This document shows, one piece after another, positions 12,701 to 36,420 of a DNA stretch of 64,000 bases. Under the pieces are notes generated by a model. The model was not told the DNA's origin and ran no database searches. It saw only the letters and a list, made by a program, of their open reading frames with translations. The first letter of the stretch is position 1. Each line of letters starts with the position of its first letter. Source of the DNA: Otis tarda (lineage: Eukaryota > Chordata > Aves > Otidiformes > Otididae); contig CM048553.1 of NCBI GenBank assembly GCA_026413225.1, positions 137,298,190 through 137,362,189 of the forward strand. Reading direction: 5' to 3'. The translations under genes and the position numbers were made by a program.

Positions 12701-15689
12701 TGCAAAAGGAGAAGCAACTCCACTGAAGAGACAGGAAGAAGTCCTGCTGCCATGGGAGTTTAAGATTCCTAATCCTCAGAAATCCCCCTTTCAAAAAATA
12801 AAAAAGTCTTTAACAAATATTGACCTTGTCAATACAAAGAATACATTTTGAGAGTTGGAAATGGGGGAAGGGAGAAAGATGCTTAAAATGAGCACTGCAG
12901 AAAAAGCTGCCTGTGTGTCTCCATGTAGCCTACTTACCTAAAAATGTCCTTATATTTTTAGTGAACAGTGGTTTCTTTAATTCATTCTGACCTAGACTGT
13001 AACATACTGTTCTACAAGAGGTGGATAGAGGGATTCACTTTCTGCAGCTCACAATGAATAAATATACCTTTTTATTATTTTTAATGCAATTTTTCTCCAC
13101 TGACTATTAATCTGATTAATAAAGGAATGGTATTTAGATAATTAAATTATTAAAAATATTTAATTTAATGTAGCATTTAACACAAGACTTTTCTTTGGGG
13201 GATATTAAGCCATTGCACTGCAAAGATGCACGAGCTTATCTTACCGTACAGATCTCTGCTGGGTTCAGACCTTGATTATGTTAAGTCCAAACTGACATTT
13301 TCCACAAATGCTGCTTGGAACTTCATTCATGTATTCAGAGAGGAGGACAGATAAAGGGAGACAGCTGATTCTTTTCCATTTTTCTTTTTAATTAATTATT
13401 AATATTGACTAAATATTTGTTGAATTTATTTGCTATCTCTGAAGATGAATGTAAAGAGAATGTTTTAAGCAATGTTCCTGCATCCTGTCCTGTTACATTT
13501 GTAAGATTTAAAACCCTTGAACATGTGAGGACACTTAGAAAATGAGGGGCTTTTTTTTGGTTACCCAGAACAAGGGGAGGATGTCAAATAGAGTGGGGGA
13601 GTTCTCTCTCATCCCTCCAGTTCTGAATATTTAGCATACTGCTTTTTTATCAAAACATTTTCTTAAGCCTTTAAGTAGGAGCTACAAATTTAATGCATCT
13701 ACATATGAACACACTGATAAAATAACCTTATATTTATATCAGATTAAAATTATACTTAAATTATAAAATACAACTGGTTTTGCTTTTATCTGCTCCAGAT
13801 GCAGTCTCTTACAATGAGATAATCCAGCTAGTTTCAGAGTGGGCACCACCTGTATTTTAATTTATTATTAAATCCTCAAACTTTTAAGTATACATCTGAG
13901 GACACAAATCTAAATATAACACAGAGTTCTTGGAATCCCTGTGAAGTTAATATTATAAGAATATTGTCACAAGATAATAAAGCTTTCTTACTGCTTTTTG
14001 CTACTCCTTTCTTACGGCAAAATTTCAGCCTTTCCAAATAACAGCTGAAGACTGATTGTGCACGCTGCAGACTACTGAAAGGAATTACATCCAAATGGAA
14101 CAAAACTTTACCCCAAGCCAGCGTAGAAGCCAGTCTTTGCTAACTAGTGGCATTGCCTTCAGCAACGAGTGCTTCGCTTCACCTGCTGTGAATCGGAAAC
14201 ATCCTTGGAAAGACAAATGTGTTGAGGGGTAAAACTAGGATGCTACTGAATGCAATTGCAAGCCTGGTTGGGCAGTCTGTCTTCCCGATGTTCCTCCCTG
14301 CAAAGAATCAAGCGGAGCACCTCAGACCCAGATTCACAGCAGCACTCCCAGGGGCCAGGCTTTCAGGCTGATTTTGCAAGGACAGGAATGTGAGAAGAGG
14401 TTTTTGACTTGTAAGCACACAGGCACGGTGTCCCACAAAGCCCCTTGTGCAAAATTGTTTTCCAGATTAAAATGGCACTGCTGCTAAGTTTCTTCAGTCA
14501 CATCAAAAAGAAATGTATTTTGAAGTCCAAAATGCATGTGTGTCCAAGATCACAAGGCTGTGGGCCTACTTAATCTGCAGTCTCATACGTATATATATAT
14601 GTGTATATACATATATGAACAACTCATTTCCTAACCTCTTTCTTCCACACCTCCTCTCTCTTCCTCTATGTAGTATGAAGAGTACAAGCAAAATGTGTCA
14701 GCACCACCTTATTCAATATCATCTCAGACATATGCTGAGAGATCTCTAGAGCAAAGCAAGACCATATATAGCAAGCAGCACTTTTGCTTTGCATTACATT
14801 GCTCAGAAGCCCCACATGACTTAGGTTGGGCAATTTAAGACGTTAGTAGAGCGCAGGTCTGGTTCCCTGTCCAGTGTTTCAATACAATCACAGCCTTCAC
14901 TTCCGATTTATGTTAAAAGTCAGTGTACTTCTGAGCTTGTTCTGCAGTCTGCGTTTAAATAATGACATCTAGGTAGATTAAGGTTTGGCAAGACTTCAAG
15001 TAAAGTATATCAAATTTTAATTTTTCTGTCCCGAACTAGAGGTAAACCTGCCTGGGGCAACTCAGCAAGAGCCAGTCCCTCTCCAAGAGCCATGAGGCCT
15101 TTATCACAGTGTCTTGACTTAGCACGAGTGAAGATTCCAGAGAGCTGCCGAGCTCAGAAATTGGTGGGAATCAGGGTTCAATGGTACCAGGTGCTGAAGT
15201 GCTTTGGAGACCCTTGATACACAGCTTCACACATCCTTTAGGAAATCTGGTCCCTGGGTATCTAATACTTACTACACGTAACAGGACTCCCAGTGTTCCT
15301 GGAGAAGTTCAAACAAATTGTTTTCTTCCCCTGTGTCGGTAGCACTACTGTTGTCCTGCTACTGTTAAAATATCCACTACCCTTAAACAACAGAAAAGAT
15401 AAAACAGTTGCTGGGACTGCACAGGCCTGTAAATGCCTCACAGCAACTATATTTGCAAGTGTTTAGACATTTGCATTAATTGTCATTATTGTAGACACTT
15501 CTATGAAGAAAAACAGTCTGCTCTGAATAGCTGATATTCTAGTAGTATTTTTAACTGATACTGCTTTAAGCTGATACTTTAAAAAGAACAGTTTAATAAT
15601 TTCAATGGCATTTACAAGAAAATTTTGGAATTAAATAATATATGGTGAAGCTACTTCATTTAAGCAATTAAATGCAACAATTCAATAAT
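6745..15689. other. Non-coding AT-rich DNA
   Basis: About 9 kb without a supported gene. It contains an A-run at 7827-7843, a very AT-rich block at about 13060-13190 rich in TAAT/ATTA cores, and a TA/TG microsatellite at about 14588-14617. Nothing else is recognised. Confidence 0.6.
14588..14617. repeat. TA/TG dinucleotide microsatellite
   Basis: A short imperfect run of GTATATATATATGTGTATAT followed by ACATATATG. It is nearly self-complementary, as TA repeats are. Confidence 0.85.
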
Positions 15690-15776
15690 AGAATCATAGA
15701 ATCATAGCATCATTAGGGTTGGAAGGCGCCTTTAAAGGTCACCTAGTCCAACCCCCCTGCAAGGAGCAGGGACATC
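15690..15776 (-). mobile_element. CR1 3'-end fragment
   Basis: The plus strand starts with tandem GAATCATA units, then GGTTGGAAGG, GGTCACCTAGTCCAACC and CCCTGCAAGGAGCAGGGACAT. This is the reverse complement of a CR1 3' terminus, so the element is minus-oriented and severely 5'-truncated. Confidence 0.93.
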
Positions 15777-16384
15777 GAATTCAAGTTTTGGGGACATGTC
15801 TAAGAAGTTACTTCATAAAATGGCAAAAATGCATATTCAGCAGCAGGATAAAAACAAAATCAGTTGGAGATGCCACTTGGGATTTCATATTTTTCTTTGT
15901 TCTCTAGCTGTAACTTAGCCAGGTCAGCATTTGGAGGTGCCTTTCTCCTCATCCATGATCTTCTTGCACAAATAACTGTTTTGCAATGTAAAATATGCAA
16001 AGCATGTGCATTTCATTACAACCGCAAAGGGACAACAAATCCAAGGAACCGTGCATTTCTTTGACCCGCGGGGCTGCATGTGTGAATGTGACCTTTTGCA
16101 CTTCTCCTATCTGCCCAGCCAAATTTCCCTATTATGGTAACAGCCATCTAGCACCGGCCCTCACACTAGCATTTTCTGTTCGTTCCAGCTGGGCTCTTGC
16201 AGGCCAGGGCAAGGCAGCAGTAGACCAGCAAAAGTGCCTTTGAGGGAGCCATGGCTCCCAGCTTCCATTCGACTGCTGTCTTTGACTATCCATCAGGCAG
16301 GCAAGAGAAAAGAGAGACAGACTCTTGTCAGAGGTGCTCAGTGACAGGACAGGAGGCAATGGACACAAACTGCAACATGAGAAA

Positions 16385-16605
16385 TTCTGACCAAGTATGA
16401 GGAAATACACTTTCACCATGAGGGTGGTCAAAGACTGGACCAGGTCAACCAGGCTTGTGGTTACTCCACACTTGAAGATATTCAAGCCTCAATTAGATGT
16501 AGCCCTCAGGCAACCTGATCTAACTGGACGTGATCAGAGCATGGGCTGGACTGGTTGACATGCCTTTCAGTCTTCACTGCTCTATAACGCTATGACCTGG
16601 AGACA
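16385..16605 (+). mobile_element. Diverged CR1 3' fragment
   Basis: The order TATGAGGAAATACACTTTCAC, CATGAGGGTGGTCAAAGACTGGA, ACCTGATCTAACTGG and a final CTATAACGCTATGACC matches the sense strand of a CR1 3' UTR (canonical ...GAGGGTGGTCAAGCACTGGAACAGG... and ...TTCTATGATTCTATG). It is more diverged than its neighbours. Confidence 0.75.
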
Positions 16606-16773
16606 AACTGCTTTTCAGAGGAGCTTCAGCTGATCAATATGATCTCACCCGTTTGAGAAAACTCAGCTCTTACTTAGACAAATGTAATCACACACTACAC
16701 CTGTACAGGGCTTCCATCAAAGGTACATTAAATACTGTAAACGTCATTAAGGATAATTATATCCATTATCAGA

Positions 16774-16915
16774 AAATCATAGAATCATAGAATCTTAAGG
16801 TTGGAAGAGACCTCCAAGATCATCAAGTCCAACCATCAGCCTAACACCACCGTGCCTACTAAACCATGTCCTGAAGTGCCACATCTACACGTCCTTTGAA
16901 CTCCTCAAAGATACA
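16774..16915 (-). mobile_element. CR1 3'-end fragment
   Basis: The plus strand begins AATCATAGAATCATAGAATC, then GGTTGGAAGAGACCTCCAAG, ATCATCAAGTCCAACC and CCACATCTACACGTCCTTTGA. This is the reverse complement of the same CR1 subfamily seen in the opposite orientation at 41.0-41.26 kb (AGATGTGG and GGACTGGATGATCTTCAAGG there). Confidence 0.92.
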
Positions 16916-18374
16916 GGTGCATCTCCTAACTTTCCTTTACTCAAGTTCCGAACTGGTAAGAGATGCTGATAAGAGGGAGGGATTATTTGCTCGGGCTTAT
17001 GTCATGTTATTGCAGCTGTGTATTTGGCCAATTCTAAAACACAGAAGTGGCTCATACACAGCAAGTATGGAGCACAGGAAGAGGACACCAAGTACTTCTG
17101 CTCTACAAGCAATCCTAAAAGATTGAATCCCCAAGGACTTTTCCCCAAGCGAATATAATCCACGTGATACAAATCTATCCATGCTTCACTACATGGCTAC
17201 CTTTCCTTTACTGTTTATCGAGCAGATATAATGAAGAAAAGGAGAATTGTACCAACATACCTGCCACTTATAAAAGCACATTTCTGCCTTGCCTCAAGGT
17301 TAATACTCAGTAATCTTTATGAGTCTGCATTTTCTGCATTGTTAATACATTCTTCTGTGACTCCCTCTCCTTCTTCTACTCGGGTTTTAACAAGTGAAAA
17401 GGATTAAAAAAAAAATACATTTAATCCATTCTCTAAGGAATGACTCACTGAAAAGGGGAGAATAACCTCGTCTAATTATAGCTGCCAGGATTTTTACCTC
17501 CTGGTAAGTATACTAATACTCTTGCACTAATTGCAACTTTTCCCCTCCTCCTTTAAGTTTTCCATTCCAGTCTCAAACTGCTTCTTTATGGAAACATTTT
17601 AAGAACTCATTACTCCAAGTCTCTTTTCCCCAGTGCAAATGCCAAGGGCTCTGAGGAGTCCAGGCTTCTTTCTCCAGACCCTGGAGGATTTTCCCACCTC
17701 AAAGCTTGTTTGAAAGAAAGAGTAGGACTGTCATAACAAGCTTAATCTAAAAAAAGTATCGTTTGCAAGGAGAGAGAATGTCTTTCATTAGATTGACTGA
17801 TATAGCTGAAAAAAAAAAGACAGACTCCTCAGCTGAAAGGAGCCAGCTGCAGAAAAAGACCTGTTCAATGCTGGACCAGCACATGTGCATATGAAAGTCT
17901 CCTGCTTGACTGCAAAGTGATAACAGCTGGTAAACCACCATGGCTGACGTGGCAGCAGGGGGGAAGAGGCGTGCTACAGCCACTGAAATACAGTTCCGCT
18001 CACTGCACAAAAACCCCACATAACTGTACTTTTGCCAAAACTAGGACAACACTCACATCACATTACAACTAGTGCAGCCTTCCCAGAAAATGCAAGAAAC
18101 AACACAAAATGCTTGTAAAGCACCAATTCATGTGACGTCGGAACTGTACACGCGTGTGTGGATACTGTTCCCACAGCTGGGAAACCCTAAAATTCAGCGC
18201 AATGTTAAGATGACCGGAAAGCAGTGATTCAATACAGCGCATGTGAGAAGGACAAAACCCTTCATGGCCACTACAGTCCTGCACCCCAGCAAGCTCAGCG
18301 ACAGGAGAACTTCATTCAGCACGGGAGTGACTGAGCGTGGAAAAGGTTACTACAGCTGGCTGAACACAGAACAT

Positions 18375-18455
18375 CATCTTCTCTATTTACATCTATTCAT
18401 CTATACATATATACATCTATTCATTTACATCTATTACATCACCTCTATTTACATC
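18375..18455. repeat. Degenerate ACATCTATT-type tandem repeat
   Basis: Units such as TTTACATCTATTCATCTAT and ACATCTATTCATTTACATC recur six or more times with variable spacing. It is a decayed microsatellite. Confidence 0.75.
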
Positions 18456-18518
18456 TGCAGAAGAATATATAGGATATTCATTTACTAGTAGGAATTTTAC
18501 CAACCCTGAATGTTTCTT

Positions 18519-18600
18519 GGGTGGTGGTGGGGTTTTTTTTTTTTGTTGGGTGTTTTTGCTGGGGTTTTTTTTTGGGTTTTGGTTTTGGTTGGTTGGTTGA
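18519..18600. repeat. G/T-only low-complexity patch
   Basis: The plus strand is almost entirely G and T here: GGTGGTGGTGG, T-runs of up to 12, and GGTTTTGGTTGGTTGG. It is strongly strand-asymmetric. Confidence 0.85.
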
Positions 18601-21600
18601 TTTGGTTTAGGGGTATTATTTTACAGCATAGGGAAAGGAAGCTACTCAGGAAATGGCTTTAGAATGAAAGAGACAGAGCAATCTCCAGCTTTAACTCAGC
18701 AGCCCCTACCTCCTCAGCTGGTGGAAAAGCAAACGGCGAGTGCGTAGCTCTTCCTCACCCAGCCACCACCTGAGCTAAGAAACACAGAGCAAGGCAAAAA
18801 GGAAGCCTTTCAGACAGGGAAACCATCTGCTATATACTTCTGCTGGATAAGATATCAAAAGGGCAGCAACAAGTGTTCCTCTTCTGATGAGAGCTATCCG
18901 CTGCTTCTGGTTTGGACTCTGCTAGCCCAGGTTATAGAAACTGGAGGCAGAGGTACGTGTTTGGCAGCCCTCCAGAAGCCGAGATGCTCTTACTCTGAGC
19001 TTTTACTCTAGCTGCTTCTGAGACACTGTTCCCTATAGCTAAAAGACATCTGAAACAGTCATAATTAGGCAAAGTTCAAAAGAATCAGCAGTAACTTCAT
19101 ATTGTTACCATTTCAGCATTATTTGCTTCCACTAGTACCACCTCCAGAAATCCAACCAAAAAACCACCCCTCTACCATCTGGGTGCTTCATTGCATACTG
19201 AAGCAAATTGTTACTCCCTCACAATAATCACAGAGAATTCATTAGTCTATTCCTTCACCACCTACCATTTTTCACATTAAATAGAGAATATTTGTGATCT
19301 TAAGCAATTGAGTTTCTAAGGCAGAGAGCGAAAATTTGCTATTAGAACAGTCCATCACCACAGGCCTTTCCTTCCTTCCTCCTACCCACCCACCTACAAC
19401 CTTTAAGGGAAATAGTTACAGCTCACTGGGAACAGAGAGAAACACCTCACCCTCAGCAAATCAAGCTCGTGCACGTTGTCCCCCAGAAGTTCTTGCTTGG
19501 GTGAGGTGCATATGCATGAACACCACTTGGTACATACAAGTTTGCACCCTAGCTGATCTTGCCCTGTTACTGGGACAAACTAAACCATCGTAATTAGAGA
19601 AACGTCAGAGAAATTTGTCAAAAGACTATTTCAGAAGCTGAGAATCCCAAAAGTCAAACCATGCTAAAATTCTACAGAAAAGAAAATGCTGGACTTCGTC
19701 TATTTAAGGTCACCCAGCTACCCTCTTGTAGAAAGAAGCAGAAGCCGTCAAAGGATTCAGCATTTAAGAAAACAAGGCACTTACATGTATTCACAGTTCT
19801 GGCAACACTGAGGTTAATTTAACCTCCTCAAAGTGTGTCTGCTCTGCTCAGACTATTATTTCCTTCCCTTCAGCTTGAAGACTTGTAGCTCTCTAGATTC
19901 CCCCTCCTGCAGATAACGAGAGGTAGGAAGCAACTCACTGCAGCCACCAATGCCAAACTGTGCTGGTCTGTAGATCATATGATAAAAAAAGACTTGCCAC
20001 ATTGACTTGAAGATAAAGGTTTTATATCCTCTTCGCCGAAGCAGGCACCTAATTACCTTGACTCACCTAAGCTCACATGTGCTAAGTCTTGGCAACATTC
20101 TCATCTCCAATGACACCCAGTATCCACATCCCAGGACCAGGACAGGACAAATTCTTCCGCTATCTTGCTAGTAACCTTTTTTCCTAAAATAAAACAAAAG
20201 AAAAAAAAAACTCTGTATAAAAAAACCCTATTCTGCTAATTTATTTCACAATGTATCTAAACTCCTGTACAATTAGAAGGAAAGTTAGAGGACTTCGCAC
20301 ACTCACAACAGCAAATCTTGCCCAGTTAATTTTCCAAACAAATCAAGAATCCAGATCCAACCAACCACACACTGGCCGCTTGGCTAGCAAGGAGGACTTA
20401 ACTGACATTAATGAACATAAAACTTCATTAAAATATTGTTGTGTAAGTTTAGCAATATGACAGAATAATCTATTGAAGGAGGAAAGGGACAAGACTGAAA
20501 CTGCAGACTCAGTTATTTCTTGCTACTTACCACTAACAAATTAATATAAATGACAAATCAATACAGCAGGATAGTGGAAGACAAATGCTGATGTCCATGA
20601 AGAGAGGATGTGTTAGACGCATCACCCCTGCACAGCCAGGCACACCGCTGTAATTCTGCAGGACTGGAGAGGACAGGGACAAGCTGCTTTCCTCAGCAGA
20701 CAGAATTTGCATCAGTTTCCTCTCCGCACTTGATTTCCTATCCCTTCATACCCAAACCATCATCTTCTTATGTAGACAGGGCTGGTACCAACTTTGAGTC
20801 TATTACAGTGAGGAAGCCTGTCACAGAGCTACTCGAGCTATTTGCTTCTGTCATTAAGAATGACCGCAGAGTGAATGGGAACATATTTATAACACTTTGT
20901 CTTATGCATTGTATCCTAGATTATTTGCAAGGCCACTGATGACTCCAGTAATTCATTCATAAATTCATCCTCTCATCCAAAGCATACCAGCCTCAGGTGG
21001 AAACCTGAAAATGAACGCAAAGGATCCGATACGTGCCACTAGATACACACCATGCAAGAGCAGTTTTTCCCTTCTTCAAATTTGAAGGTGTCAAACAGTG
21101 TCTCAGCCACACTTCTTGTTGTGCAAAAACCAGAATGAAAATAGTATATAAAGCTCTTGGTCAAAAAAAAGTTTTCCTCACAGGTGTTTAGCATGACGTT
21201 AAATTTTGACAAATTTATTACACAGGTGCAATTACCACAGGGAGGAGGAAGGAAAACTGGTGCACATGGCTGAGACAGATTCCTTCTTCTATGTGACCTG
21301 CAATTTAGGTACATTTAATGTACAAAACGCAGAAATTTCACCGTCATGGCAACTCAGAAAATATTCATGAAAGTGAGTTGCCACTATTACTTAAACAGGA
21401 TTCATACCCTTTTATACTTTAATTGCACTACGTAAGGATTATAAAAAAAAAAAAAAAGGAATCACATCACTTTCATCACTTTTACTACTTCTACATTCAA
21501 AAATATCAATCCTCTTTTGGTTCAGTAGCACACTTCTCATAAGCACAGGTGTGCTTATTCTTCTATCAAAAAGCTAGCTATGAACACCTAACCTTCAAAG

Positions 21601-22399
21601 TATTCAACCAAATTAAGCATGCATTTAATTTGAACTTAAAAAAAACCCAAACAAGTGTCCTTCCCTTGTCAGCAACTCCCCACCCATGGAATTCACCCTT
21701 AAATCCTAATTTGTTACTCATTTAATGCAAGCTATCTTTGCCTGTATACATAAAGGCGACACTCCACTGCACTTTCTTTCCAACTACTTCATAGAAACCT
21801 AAACATTTAATACATATTCCTTTAAAGAAACTTGAGTGAATTTATTGTATAAAATTATGATTGGCATGATACAGAAAAGTTCCTTTTAATGCACATTTCC
21901 CATTAACTTGTACACAAATATTACAAGTATCAAGCAAAATGCAAAAGTCTTAAGAACTAATTCCATACTACAAAAGTGTTCACATAGTGAAGTTACTCTG
22001 GTTACAAAATGTCATGGAAATAAATGCACTTCAAGATATGTATTTGGGAAATGTTCTCAAATAATCAACGCAACCTTAAGTTAGTTAAAAAATGCAAAGA
22101 AAGAGATACCCTCTTCAAAACACTTGTTGATTTGGCAAGATGGAGCAAAGTCCAGATCAGTTCATTTATTGTAGGATTGTTCTTTCCAAGAAACAAAAAA
22201 AAACCCCAAGAAATCTTTAGTTAAGAAAGGGCTCAATTATACTATGATGACAAATAACGCCATCAAAAAGTTATCTGGCTCTCTTGTTTTCACACAGGAG
22301 CTGTCAGAGGCAGAGATGTGTAAATGAAAACTTCCAGGTATATACAGATTGCCTTTTCAAAAACAAACCAACCAATCAAAATACCAAACCCCAAAATAA

Positions 22400-22422
22400 C
22401 AAAAAAAAAAAAAAAAAAAAAA
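22400..22422. repeat. Poly(A) run, plus strand
   Basis: An uninterrupted adenine tract of more than 20 bases follows an A/C-rich stretch. It lies inside the candidate 3' UTR, where it would be poly(U) in the mRNA. Confidence 0.9.
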
Positions 22423-23906
22423 GACAATCTGAACTTTGTTGTTTCATTTAACTAGTTCAGTTCCTTAGGTCACAAGACCCAAGAAGAGCAGTCTGCAAAG
22501 AATACATATTTAAAGAACAAAATTGAACTTCCACTACCAAGAAATGCATAATGTCACGTTATGTGAGTACTGCACATCCTTACAGTAAGACTGTTAGAGG
22601 CTATCAAATCTCTGCTTCCCAACAACCCTGAAGACCTGCTATTTTCAACAAGACAAAATGCTTGAACCCAACAAACAGCCTTACAAAAAGGAGGCACAGC
22701 CTTACTGTGAGAAAACAACACAGTCTTGAAGACTGAAAGCATCCTTAAAAACTTACACAAAATAACTACAAAATAAGCAATACATTACATTATTTTTGTA
22801 TCAGATGACTTGCGTGTGTTTGAGCAATTGAACATTGGTACGTATATCTACATGAAACTCACACATTCAAGACATCATGTTCAGGCATTATTGTTGTTTT
22901 CCTTTTCCACACACACACAAGTTACTATCGGGTTATCCAGTCTATTCAAACGCAGTGAAAAACAGTCCACAGCACGCGTAAAAGGAGCATTATCCAATAC
23001 AGTGTTGTCTTGCAAAAATTGAGTCAGAATTCCTGAGTCTCAGAGACATTAGTGTCCTCCTCCATTACTGGATTATTTATTTTTCCAAGGAGAATCTCTA
23101 GTTTTCATTTCTTCACTCTGATGAAATTTATAATAGATTGCATCTTTAAAAAAAAAAAAAAAAGTAAAACTTTTAGAAAAAAACATGCCAACCAAAGTGG
23201 ATTTTTAAAGCTTTTTAAAGGGAGGGAGGATTCACTTATAAAATAAAGGCCACCTTCACGTAAAATTAGTACTGTCAGTATCGAATCCTATTGTTTAAAG
23301 GAGAGATTCAGCTCCCTGTTCTGGAAGCCTTATTACACGCAGTTACGTGAGTTGAAAAACTCCATCCTTTTAACAATTAAAAATATTATAAATAGGACTA
23401 ATGTGGAACAGCCCTTTGTTACAGTCACTAAGGTGGTAAAACCAATGCAACAGGTAAGTCATGAAGTCTCCTTCAAATAGCCGCTGCAATCTATTATAAC
23501 TTCTGTATTTTCCCTTTTACTTTGCATATTACACAGTGTAACTTAAAATGTTATTTAAGAGCACTTCAGTCCCACAATGTAGGATTTAAGCTTATGTGAA
23601 TACATAGGCATGGCTCTGCAACATTTTTCATGACTTACAAAAATACATTCAACCAAAACTTTATATAGGGTTCTCTTTTTTTTAAATCAAAAATGAAGGA
23701 AAAGCCAAATGGTCCCATCATTAGCTAAATAATACACTCCAAGTTCTGGAAGCAATTCCAAAGCAAAAGCACATTCAAGAATAACATAACATATATTGAA
23801 TTGCATACTTTCTCATTCATCTTTATCAGTAATAAAATTCTACTGCATATAATTATTCAGCCTTATAAATAACACTAAGCAGAAAAATATTTACCTCTGT
23901 GCTACT

Positions 23907-23946
23907 TTTCTCAGTTTATAGAAGCATTTCTCAGTTTATGGAAGCA
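23907..23946. repeat. 20-bp tandem duplication in the TMEM64 3' UTR
   Basis: Two adjacent copies of TTTCTCAGTTTATAGAAGCA, with one A-to-G difference in the second, at 23907-23926 and 23927-23946. Confidence 0.95.
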
Positions 23947-24220
23947 AAGGAAAAAACCTAAAGTGCAGACTACAGGCCATGACAGGCATAATAAATGACC
24001 AAAGGTGCAGCCAAATTTGCATTTACATCTTAAGTTACTTCCCCATCTTTCTTCTCTTGCTAGAAGTCACCCCGTGTGCAACTGAAGAGCTGGTCGTTGG
24101 TTTGTGCCACAGTACAACCTGTAACCACTTGTAAGTTTTTTTAAAACTAGTTGAATTGTCCATAGACATTTCTGGGCAACAGCTTAGGTTCACAAAACCT
24201 TACTTTATCAATACTTGAAA

Positions 24221-35923
<11,703 letters not shown>

Positions 35924-36420
35924 TTAAGCGGCGGCGGCGCCGCGCTCTCCGTCCCGGCAGTGGTAGCGGCGGCCCTGGCGGAGCGCGAGTCCCGGGGGGC
36001 GGCAGCGGCGGCGGCGGCAGCAGCAACCGCGGCAGCGGGGCTCCATCTCCCGGCGTGCTGGGCTTCCGCTTCGCTCCGGGGAAGCGCCTTCTCGGAGCGG
36101 CGGTGCCGATGTGGCAGCCCCGCCGCCGCTCGCAGCGCAGGAGGAGGAGGCTCAACTCCGGCGGCGGCAGCGCACAGCCCCGCTGCGGGGCTCGGCGGCA
36201 GCGCCGCGGCCCGCCCCCCGTTCCGCTCCGCTCCGCCCCGGGAGCGGCGGGCCGGGCGGGGTGTGCTTCAGCGGGGCGCCGCCGCCGTCCCGCCTCGCCC
36301 GCGCCTCGGGCTGCCGCGGGCGGGGACCGCCCCTCACGCCGGCCTTAGGCGGCCCCGGCCGGTGGCCGCAGGCCGGCTGTCCCGGCTGCTCTCCTGACCC
36401 CTCCTCTGAAGCCCTCAGTC

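Larger units (their letters stand above)
16916..21840. other. Non-coding DNA downstream of TMEM64
   Basis: No gene is supported. The block contains a degenerate ACATCTATT-type repeat (about 18375-18455) and a T/G-rich low-complexity patch (18519-18600). An A-run lies near 21440-21455. If the TMEM64 3' UTR is longer than proposed it could extend into this block. Confidence 0.55.
21841..24220 (-). other. TMEM64: Probable TMEM64 3' UTR (distal end uncertain)
   Basis: The 3' UTR must extend to lower coordinates from 24220. On the minus strand the hexamer AATAAA occurs at 23081-23076, 22170-22165 and 21846-21841, so the UTR could be about 1.15, 2.06 or 2.4 kb long. I cannot choose without transcript ends. 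No open frame of note lies here. The block is U-rich in the sense direction and contains a 20-bp tandem duplication at 23907-23946 and a long A-run (plus strand) at about 22400-22422. Confidence 0.4.

Noticed and set aside
14588-14617. TA-rich palindrome considered as a structured RNA
   Set aside because: It is a plain dinucleotide microsatellite.
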